DNA of 36,503 bases from Caloranaerobacter azorensis DSM 13643 (GTDB lineage Bacteria; Bacillota; Clostridia; Tissierellales; Thermohalobacteraceae): contig NZ_FQXO01000019.1 of the NCBI RefSeq assembly GCF_900129995.1, forward strand, positions 1-36,503. Reading direction: 5' to 3'. Position 1 is the first letter of the stretch, and the number at the start of each line of letters is the position of its first letter. Below are positions 30,676 through 36,503 of the stretch, piece by piece. Under the pieces are notes generated by a model. That model was not told the DNA's origin and did not search any database. It worked only from the letters and a program-made list of their open reading frames with translations. A program made the translations under genes and the position numbers.

Positions 30676-31494
30676 TTAAATTTCTTTAAGAACATTTTTA
30701 ACTAATTTTATAAACTTGTTTTTTACTTTAATAGTCGTTTCTATAACCTCACTATGATCTAATGGTTGATCTAATATTCCAGCAGCCATATTTGTTATAC
30801 AAGAAATACCTAGTACTTCAATACCTGAATGAACTGCAACTAATACTTCTGGAACTGTCGACATTCCAACTGCATCTCCACCAAGAAAAGATGCCATTCT
30901 TATCTCTGCTGGTGTTTCATAAGTAGGCCCACTCATAAAAACGTATGTTCCTCTTTTCATCTGTATTCCTAACTCTTCACCTACTTTAAACGTAAGATCT
31001 ATTAACCTTTCTGAATAAGCATGAGACATATCTGGAAATCTCGGCCCTAACTCTTCATAATTTTTTCCTATTAACGGATTATCAAAAGCAAAATTTATAT
31101 GATCCTCAATAACCATAAGATCACCAGGAGTAAACTCCTTATTTACTCCTCCCGCTGCATTTGTCACAATTATTTTTTCTACACCTAAAGCCTTCATTAC
31201 TCTAACCGGAAAAGTTACTTCTTGTAGTGAGTATCCTTCATAATAATGGAATCTTCCTTGCATTGCTATAACTTTTTTACCTTCTAATTCTCCAATTACA
31301 AGACGTCCTTTATGTCCTTTAACAGTAGATGTAGGAAAATGAGGAATTTCCTTATATTCAATAAATGTTGGATTTTCTATCTCATCTGCTAATGAACCTA
31401 ATCCAGAACCAAGTATTAGTCCGATTTTAGGCTCAATATCTATTCTCTCTTTAATAAAATTAGTACTTTCTTTAATCTTATTTAACAAATCCAT
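30676..31494 (-). CDS. punA: Purine-nucleoside phosphorylase (trimeric, inosine/guanosine type)
   Basis: Phosphorolyses inosine and guanosine and their deoxy forms. It has GLILGSGLGSLADEI, GRFHYYEGYSLQEV, TNAAGGVNKEFTPGDLM, GPTYETPAE with the purine-contact Glu (E193) and SCITNMAAG with the purine-contact Asn (N235). All canonical residues are present. The start is the ATG at 31494, with TAGGAG eight bases upstream; the in-frame GTG three codons earlier lies in the SD. It follows deoB by 11 bases. Confidence 0.96.
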   Translation of the reverse strand: MDLLNKIKESTNFIKERIDIEPKIGLILGSGLGSLADEIENPTFIEYKEIPHFPTSTVKGHKGRLVIGELEGKKVIAMQGRFHYYEGYSLQEVTFPVRVMKALGVEKIIVTNAAGGVNKEFTPGDLMVIEDHINFAFDNPLIGKNYEELGPRFPDMSHAYSERLIDLTFKVGEELGIQMKRGTYVFMSGPTYETPAEIRMASFLGGDAVGMSTVPEVLVAVHSGIEVLGISCITNMAAGILDQPLDHSEVIETTIKVKNKFIKLVKNVLKEI

Positions 31495-31505
31495 AGCTTT
31501 CACTC

Positions 31506-32681
31506 CTATCTTTTTATGATTAAATTTGCAAAACTATTGCCATTTATAGATTTTTCTATTCCTAGAACATCTAAAATTGTTGCTCCAATATCTGCAAAGG
31601 TTTCTCTTGTTCCCAAATTAACACCACTTTTCACTTTACTACCATATACTAGAATAGGTATATACTCCCTTGAATGATCAGTACTTGGAGTCGTTGGATC
31701 ACAACCATGATCTGCTGTTATTATTAGAATCTCATCATCTTTTAAATTTTCAATTATTTCAGGTACTCTCTCGTCAAATTCCTTTAACGCCTGTGCATAT
31801 CCCTCTACATTATTTCTATGGCCATACTTCATATCAAAATCAACTAAATTAGTAAATATTAATCCATTTTTATCTGTCTTCATAAACTCAATAGTTTTAT
31901 CTACACCATCCATATTGTTTTTTGTATGAACGCTCTCTGTTATTCCTACACCAGCAAATATATCCTCAATCTTACCTACAGCCATAACATCATAGCCATT
32001 ATCTTTAATTTCATCTAGAATTGTCCTCTGAATAGGCTTCAATGCAAAATCTCTTCTATTTGGAGTTCTATAAAATTCGCCTGGTTTACCTAAAAACGGA
32101 CGAGCTATTACTCTTCCCACACTATGCTTTCCTGTTAATATTTGTCTTGCCTTTTCACACATATCATAGAGCTCTTCAACAGAAATTATTTCTTCATGTG
32201 CAGCAATTTGAAACACACTATCAGCAGAAGTATATACTATAGGATAGCCTGTTTCCATATGCTCTTTCCCAAGTTCTTCAATTATGACTGTACCAGATGC
32301 CGGTTTATTACCTAAAACTTTTCTCCCAATAGCCTCTTCAAATTTAGATATTACTTCAGAAGGAAATCCATCGGGATAAGTAGGAAATGGTTTTTCAAGG
32401 ATAATACCTGCAATTTCCCAATGCCCTGTTGTAGTATCTTTACCGGCTGATTTCTCTAGCGATCTGCCAAATGAACCAATAGGTTCATCTGTTTTCCTTA
32501 TTTCATTAACCCCTTCTATCAAACCTAATCCTAATCTTTCTAAATTAGGTAATTGTAATCCCCCTAATTGTTTTGAAATATTGTCAACAGTATGACTTCC
32601 TTCATCTCCATACATTTTTGCATCTGGAAGTGCACCTATACCTACACTATCTAATACAATCAATGTAACTCTTTTTATCAT
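31506..32681 (-). CDS. deoB: Phosphopentomutase
   Basis: Interconverts (deoxy)ribose-1-phosphate and (deoxy)ribose-5-phosphate, using two Mn2+ and a phosphothreonine of the alkaline phosphatase superfamily. [13 protein letters not shown] (metal-ligand D11), [10 protein letters not shown] with the phosphorylated Thr (83-85), and [19 protein letters not shown] with further metal ligands are all visible. The 391-aa length is standard. The start at 32681 is set by AAGGTG and replaces a longer frame. It is the first gene of the deoB-punA-punA paralogue-pdp operon. Confidence 0.97.
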   Translation of the reverse strand: MIKRVTLIVLDSVGIGALPDAKMYGDEGSHTVDNISKQLGGLQLPNLERLGLGLIEGVNEIRKTDEPIGSFGRSLEKSAGKDTTTGHWEIAGIILEKPFPTYPDGFPSEVISKFEEAIGRKVLGNKPASGTVIIEELGKEHMETGYPIVYTSADSVFQIAAHEEIISVEELYDMCEKARQILTGKHSVGRVIARPFLGKPGEFYRTPNRRDFALKPIQRTILDEIKDNGYDVMAVGKIEDIFAGVGITESVHTKNNMDGVDKTIEFMKTDKNGLIFTNLVDFDMKYGHRNNVEGYAQALKEFDERVPEIIENLKDDEILIITADHGCDPTTPSTDHSREYIPILVYGSKVKSGVNLGTRETFADIGATILDVLGIEKSINGNSFANLIIKR

Positions 32682-32717
32682 AATTTCACCTTCCTTCAAT
32701 AGAATAGTATACCCCAA

Positions 32718-32746
32718 AGTATAAGAATAAAATCAGAAAAAATCAA
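32718..32746 (-). promoter_or_regulatory. Promoter of the deoB-punA-pdp operon
   Basis: Minus-strand TTGATT (32741-32746) and TATACT (32718-32723) are exactly 17 bases apart. The -35 is made of the first bases after the xerD terminator stem and the terminator T-run forms the spacer. A second TATACT lies about 15 bases further downstream. Confidence 0.55.
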
Positions 32747-32763
32747 CCCCACATGATGTGGAG
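32747..32763 (-). terminator. Terminator of the spoIIM-xerD operon
   Basis: CTCCACA and TGTGGGG on the minus strand form a 7-bp stem (one G-U) with a three-base loop, followed by TTGATTTTTT. It begins one base after the xerD stop. Confidence 0.6.
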
Positions 32764-33651
32764 CTATGCTCTCGGATGAGTTTTATTATAAACATCCTTT
32801 AAGGTAGGTTTTGTAATTTTTGCATATACTTGAGTAGTAGATATATCTGAATGTCCTAACATCTCCTGAACAGATTTTAAATCGGCACCATTTTCAATCA
32901 AATGTACTGCAAATGAATGCCTTAAAGTATGTGGCGTTATAGCTTTATTTAAATTAATCTTTTTTGTATATGACTTTATAATTTTCCAAAATCCTTGTCT
33001 AGTTAATCTTTTACCATGATAATTTAAAAACAATGCCTTTATACTGTCATCTTTAACAAAATTCTTTCTATGATTTAATAAATATTCATTTAAAATATTT
33101 ATTGCAAACCTTCCTATTGGTATATTTCGCTCATTTGAAGAATTCCTTGAACATACCAAAAAACCTAATTCTAAATCAATATCATCTATATCTAAGGCTA
33201 CTAATTCGGACACCCTTATTCCTGCCGCATAAAGCAATTCTAGCATTGCTCTATCCCTAACGCCTTTCGAGGTATTCAAATCTGGTTGCTCTAGTAATAA
33301 TTCTACTTCTTTAGGCGTTAAAATTTGAGGTAATTTTTTTTCACATTTAGGAGATTGTAAATTTACAGTTGGATCCTTTTTCACTATACCCTCATTCAAA
33401 AGAAATTGATAAAAACTCCTTACTGATGCTAAATTTCTTGAAACAGTAGAAGGGGCTCGTCCAATTTTTTGCAAATAAACCAAATACGTTATAATAGTAG
33501 TCTTATTAACCAATTTAAAATCATTTATATTATTTTCCATAATATATCTTTTAAATTGTCGCAAATCTCTACTATATGATTCAATTGTATTATTAGAGGC
33601 CTCTCTTTCATATAGTAAATACTCCAGAAACTTATTTAAAAGCGAATCCAT
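32764..33651 (-). CDS. xerD: Site-specific tyrosine recombinase XerD
   Basis: Chromosome-dimer resolution recombinase. The N-terminal SAM-like core-binding domain covers 1-88 (LEYLLYEREASNNTIESYSRDLRQF). The catalytic domain has R146 (AAGIRVSEL), H241 and R244 (HTLRHSFAVH), H267 (LGHSDI) and the nucleophile Y276. The beta-hairpin that normally reads GKGNKER is RNSSNER here (169-175), so the usual catalytic Lys appears to be Asn. The 295-aa length and the position between spoIIM and deoB match XerD/RipX of Bacillus. AGGGGAAG precedes the ATG. Confidence 0.94.
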   Translation of the reverse strand: MDSLLNKFLEYLLYEREASNNTIESYSRDLRQFKRYIMENNINDFKLVNKTTIITYLVYLQKIGRAPSTVSRNLASVRSFYQFLLNEGIVKKDPTVNLQSPKCEKKLPQILTPKEVELLLEQPDLNTSKGVRDRAMLELLYAAGIRVSELVALDIDDIDLELGFLVCSRNSSNERNIPIGRFAINILNEYLLNHRKNFVKDDSIKALFLNYHGKRLTRQGFWKIIKSYTKKINLNKAITPHTLRHSFAVHLIENGADLKSVQEMLGHSDISTTQVYAKITKPTLKDVYNKTHPRA

Positions 33652-33709
33652 AAAACTTCCCCTTTTTAATTACAATTACTTAAAAACGTAATAACATATT
33701 TATATTAAA

Positions 33710-34360
33710 TTACTTCATAAACACTGTCAAGTAATTATTTATTACTTTAAGGAAAATTGGAGTTGTAAAAGACTCAACTAAACTCCCTATAATTATAATA
33801 ATCGATATAATAAACATAGTTATGGTGTAATTAACAAATCTATTCAAAAAACTTGGCCGTCTGATTACATTAATCCTATTTTTCAAGATTGAAATAGAAA
33901 ATAAAATAGAGATTACTGATGTTACGATAAAACCAAAAATTAGAAAAACATTTTGAGGCAGTAAATAAAGTAAAGATAAAGTTAATCCTTTAATCTTAAA
34001 TTCCTTAATGAAAAATGCTACTGTAAAACCGATTATAAAACCTCTTAAAGCTATTATTATCAATACTATAGGTACGCCAATTACAGTTATACCCAATAAC
34101 CAAATTGCAATAATTGTCTGTATGTTATTAGTTATTGAATACCTAAAAACCTTTATTGTATTTAAATCTGCATCTTTACTAATAATACTAGAAAAAGAGC
34201 CTAAATAGTTTATAATTTGCTCTCTAGCAGTATCATCTACAGTCCGTATTGTAATCGCTCCTGTTGAAATGCCTATCATTAAAAAAACAATAACTAAAAA
34301 ATACAAAAAAATATATTTTTGAAAATGATTGTTAAATATTTTCTTAAGATTAACACCCAA
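33710..34360 (-). CDS. spoIIM: Stage II sporulation protein M
   Basis: Polytopic membrane protein of the SpoIID-SpoIIM-SpoIIP complex that drives septal peptidoglycan remodelling during engulfment. About five hydrophobic segments are seen, the first at about 15-37. The conserved NNIQTIIAIWLLGITVIGVPIV and LRGFIIGFTVAFFI segments and the central LLPQNVF motif are family hallmarks. I take the TTG at 34360 (GAGGGG at seven to eight bases) rather than the GTG three codons earlier that overlaps the SD. The neighbours nudix, DUF3866 and xerD are conserved around spoIIM in spore formers. Confidence 0.92.
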   Translation of the reverse strand: MGVNLKKIFNNHFQKYIFLYFLVIVFLMIGISTGAITIRTVDDTAREQIINYLGSFSSIISKDADLNTIKVFRYSITNNIQTIIAIWLLGITVIGVPIVLIIIALRGFIIGFTVAFFIKEFKIKGLTLSLLYLLPQNVFLIFGFIVTSVISILFSISILKNRINVIRRPSFLNRFVNYTITMFIISIIIIIGSLVESFTTPIFLKVINNYLTVFMK

Positions 34361-34436
34361 AACAATCACCCCTCAAGTAAGCTCCTAAAAAATAGTATGC
34401 TTACATGAAGGATAATATTACTAATCATAATTGTAT

Positions 34437-34982
34437 CTAAAAGTTTTTATTTGACATTAACATTTTTGCAGTATAAATGCCTATTATAGTTTTACTATCC
34501 AATATTTCTCCATTAATCACCATATCATATAATTCATCTATCTTCTTTGTATACACTTCTATGTACTCATCATTATCAGGATTAGACTCTCCTTTGATTA
34601 GCCCTTTTGCTAGAAATAAATACATTTTTTCATTACAGAAACCGGGTGAAGTATAAAATTCATACAGGTATTTCATCTCTTTTGCTGTAAAACCTGTTTC
34701 CTCTAAAAGTTCTCTTCTGGCACATTCTTCAGGCTCTTCCCCAACTTCTAATTTGCCAGCTGGTATTTCTAAAAGTATTTTCTCCACCGCTTTTCTAAAT
34801 TGTTTCACTAATACCAATTCATTTTCGTCCGTAATCGCTATAATTGCAACTGCTCCAGGATGTTCTACTATTTCACGTTTTGAATATTTTTTATCTGGTA
34901 ATTCTACTGTATCTATTCGTAAATTCAATATTTTACCCTCATATATTCTTTCTGTTTTCATTGTATTTTCTTCAAAAATCAT
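34437..34982 (-). CDS. Nudix hydrolase, ADP-ribose pyrophosphatase type
   Basis: Hydrolyses ADP-ribose-like nucleoside diphosphates. The Nudix box is complete at residues 76-98 (GKLEVGEEPEECARRELLEE, then TGF), preceded by VKQFRKAVEKILLEIPAGKL, which is typical of the NudF/YqkG subfamily. The FYTSPGFCNEKMYLFLA segment with the catalytic-loop Glu follows. The 181-aa length fits. AAGGGG precedes the ATG. The gene is the counterpart of Bacillus yqkG (nudF), which also sits upstream of spoIIM. Confidence 0.94.
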   Translation of the reverse strand: MIFEENTMKTERIYEGKILNLRIDTVELPDKKYSKREIVEHPGAVAIIAITDENELVLVKQFRKAVEKILLEIPAGKLEVGEEPEECARRELLEETGFTAKEMKYLYEFYTSPGFCNEKMYLFLAKGLIKGESNPDNDEYIEVYTKKIDELYDMVINGEILDSKTIIGIYTAKMLMSNKNF

Positions 34983-35037
34983 GGTATTCCCCTTCCTTTA
35001 TGTTTATATTCTCCTTTATATATATTATCAATAAAGT

Positions 35038-36129
35038 TTATATTTTTGTAAAGTCATTATTATTAAGATACTCAACTATTTTCTTTGCAACCGCACCTAA
35101 TGTATAAAAATATTCTACATCTTCAGAAAAATGTCTTCCCATCGTTGTAACATCAATTTCATAAAACTCAAAAGCATTTTTTATATCTGTACCATCTTCT
35201 AAAAAAACATTATGCTTTTTATCTATATTATAATTTTTTATTTGTTTCATTATATAATCTAACTTTTCTCGTTCTAATACAGGAAGAACAATATTAGTTC
35301 TTGAATACATTAATTCACTTAATACTGTAAGTGTATGATGACTAATCCCTTTATGTCTTATTCTACTATCACTAAAACTAATTCTTGGAATTGCAAAACT
35401 AATTCCTTTAAATTTGTTAACAGCATCCAGTATATAAGCTTGTTCTGTACCACTAAAACCATATTTAGTGCCTGTACCTACAATGCCTGGGCCCATCGTT
35501 ATAATAGCTACATCGCTTTTTAAAATTGACTTTGAAGTTATCAATCCAGTATAAATATTAATACATTCATAATCTCCTCCGAATGAATGGCCTATTGTAA
35601 TCGTATTATTTATTATTCGTTTATTCTTTAATTCACGTACAGTATTACTGAATTGAATCGGTAAAGCTCCACCATCCGTCATTATATAACTGATTCTCGC
35701 TTTAGGTTTTAGCCATTTTATCACACAAGCTATAGGAGCTAGCATACTATGCAACGTTCCCACAGCTACAATGAAGTTATCTAAAGAACTAAACGTTTCA
35801 AATACTTTCTTATACCTCTCTTGTTCTTCGACAGTTTTACACTTTAGTTGCAGAGGAGTATACCTCAACTTTATAATATGTCCATCTCTTTTACTCTCTT
35901 TTTTCTTTAACCTCATATTATAAATAATAAAATGATAGCCACCAGTACCTAAATCTAAATCTATAGCCGTTGTATTTAATATGACAACATCGCCAATCTC
36001 TACATTACCCGTTATATCTATGTAATTAATTGCCTTATAAAATTTATCTTCTATTTTTACCTTTACTGTTGTCATTTTATCATATCGCTTTATTATATCT
36101 ACTACACTGCCAATTTTTATATTTAACAG
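35038..36129 (-). CDS. DUF3866-family protein, probably initiated at CTG
   Basis: A cytosolic protein of a conserved Firmicutes/actinobacterial family of unknown function. The family core INYIDITGNVEIGDVVILNT, DLGTGGYHFIIY and LRYTPLQL is at the N-terminus. Later segments include VAVGTLHSML, SYIMTDGGALPI, TIGHSFGGDYECIN and MGPGIVGTGTKYGFSG, which look like the phosphate or dinucleotide loops of an enzyme. The first ATG (36075) has no SD and cuts off a conserved strand. The frame stays open 18 codons upstream to a CTG at 36129 placed eight bases after AGGAGG, and the added residues (KIGSVVDIIKRYDK) match the expected family N-terminus. I therefore give the longer form. It is first in the nudix-spoIIM-xerD operon. 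Confidence 0.85.
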   Translation of the reverse strand: MLNIKIGSVVDIIKRYDKMTTVKVKIEDKFYKAINYIDITGNVEIGDVVILNTTAIDLDLGTGGYHFIIYNMRLKKKESKRDGHIIKLRYTPLQLKCKTVEEQERYKKVFETFSSLDNFIVAVGTLHSMLAPIACVIKWLKPKARISYIMTDGGALPIQFSNTVRELKNKRIINNTITIGHSFGGDYECINIYTGLITSKSILKSDVAIITMGPGIVGTGTKYGFSGTEQAYILDAVNKFKGISFAIPRISFSDSRIRHKGISHHTLTVLSELMYSRTNIVLPVLEREKLDYIMKQIKNYNIDKKHNVFLEDGTDIKNAFEFYEIDVTTMGRHFSEDVEYFYTLGAVAKKIVEYLNNNDFTKI

Positions 36130-36163
36130 TTTTATCTCCCTCCTATTATCTACCCAAATGATC

Positions 36164-36192
36164 TATATAATTTAATATTCTATTCTTTTCAA
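36164..36192 (-). promoter_or_regulatory. Candidate promoter of the DUF3866-nudix-spoIIM-xerD operon
   Basis: Minus-strand TTGAAA (36187-36192) and TATATA (36164-36169) are exactly 17 bases apart, about 35 bases before the proposed CTG start. Confidence 0.45.
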
Positions 36193-36233
36193 TTATCTTC
36201 AATTCGTAATATGAAAAATTAAATTCATCTATG

Positions 36234-36503
36234 CTATACTAAAGCTAAAATAGGATCAAGGAGTGATTGAATCTCTTCGCTACAAGAACTATACAATTTT
36301 ATAAATTCTAGGAAGTTGAAGATTGCAAAGTACCTACCCCTGTAGATTATTACTTTCTTTTCTTTTTTACATACATACTTCTTTATAGCTACTGGTAAAC
36401 TTTTTTTGGCATACTTTTGCCCTTCTTCTGTGTTTTTGTATATTTGAAAATACATATATCCTATCAATAACATAACTATATGAAATACTATAAAGTTGTA
36501 TTT
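36234..36503 (-). CDS. Unidentified small protein, possibly continuing past the window edge
   Basis: The frame runs from the right edge to a stop at 36234. An internal ATG at 36473 would give 79 aa, but there is no SD before it and the frame is open through ten more codons to the edge, so the protein probably begins outside the window. The N-terminal part seen is hydrophobic (IVFHIVMLLIGYMYFQIY), a likely membrane anchor, followed by a Lys-rich cytosolic stretch with two or three Cys. I do not recognise it. It is on the same strand as the DUF3866 gene, 104 bases upstream. Confidence 0.4.
   Translation of the reverse strand, partial: KYNFIVFHIVMLLIGYMYFQIYKNTEEGQKYAKKSLPVAIKKYVCKKEKKVIIYRGRYFAIFNFLEFIKLYSSCSEEIQSLLDPILALV

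Overview
The window comes from a very AT-rich chromosome of an anaerobic, endospore-forming member of the Clostridia (Firmicutes). Sporulation genes are present (spoIIM, ytfJ/gerW, dacF-type carboxypeptidases). Anaerobic redox enzymes are present too (a four-subunit 2-oxoacid:ferredoxin oxidoreductase, a PyrK-like reductase, an iron-sulfur flavoprotein-like protein). Strong purine-rich Shine-Dalgarno (SD) sites are used throughout, and TTG/GTG starts are frequent. Genus cannot be fixed from the sequence alone. Almost all genes lie on the minus strand; only a potassium channel, one uncharacterised zinc-ribbon protein and a left-edge fragment are on the plus strand.

Layout, left to right. 1-5.6 kb: a truncated C-terminus at the edge, an orphan 258-aa protein divergent from an RCK potassium channel, a MocR-type PLP regulator, a MerR-type coiled-coil protein and a lone cheR. 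5.7-10.2 kb: one operon, read right to left, of a histidine phosphatase, an HI0933-type flavoprotein, aroH, cmk, plsC and ispH. 10.3-13.9 kb: korD-korA-korB-korC followed by an RpiR/MurR-type regulator in the same transcription unit, with a clear promoter and repeated TTCATTTT boxes upstream. 14.3-17.4 kb: an uncharacterised zinc-ribbon protein convergent with a GNAT-mnmM-carboxyltransferase operon. 17.4-20.5 kb: rluB and a two-gene redox module (PyrK-like reductase plus Cys-containing FAD protein). 20.6-23 kb: a first D-Ala-D-Ala carboxypeptidase, a complex inverted-repeat element, ytfJ and a DUF2953 gene. 23.1-26.4 kb: cca-(M50 protease)-scpA-scpB. 26.4-32.7 kb: a second DacF, an Isf-like flavoprotein and the nucleoside-salvage operon deoB-punA-punA paralogue-pdp. 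32.7-36.5 kb: DUF3866-nudix-spoIIM-xerD and a partial unknown gene. The order nudix-spoIIM-xerD-deoB-punA-dacF matches the well-known Bacillus yqkG-spoIIM-ripX-drm-pupG-dacF neighbourhood, with pdp and a PNP paralogue added.

How the genes work together. The nucleoside operon covers phosphorolysis of purine and pyrimidine nucleosides plus conversion of (deoxy)ribose-1-phosphate to the 5-phosphate. The kor operon supplies reduced ferredoxin from a 2-oxoacid, and a neighbouring carboxyltransferase subunit works at the oxaloacetate/pyruvate node. The cmk-plsC-ispH and scpAB-cca groups are housekeeping.

The observations most worth following are: the second PNP has changed both purine-recognition residues (Glu to Met, Asn to Asp); a two-gene Cys-rich flavoprotein module of unknown substrate; a palindrome-flanked inverted-repeat element between ytfJ and dacF; an uncharacterised zinc-ribbon protein whose gene carries a perfect 11-bp hairpin; several promoters that share sequence with the preceding terminator; and genes whose best start codon is CTG or even ATT.
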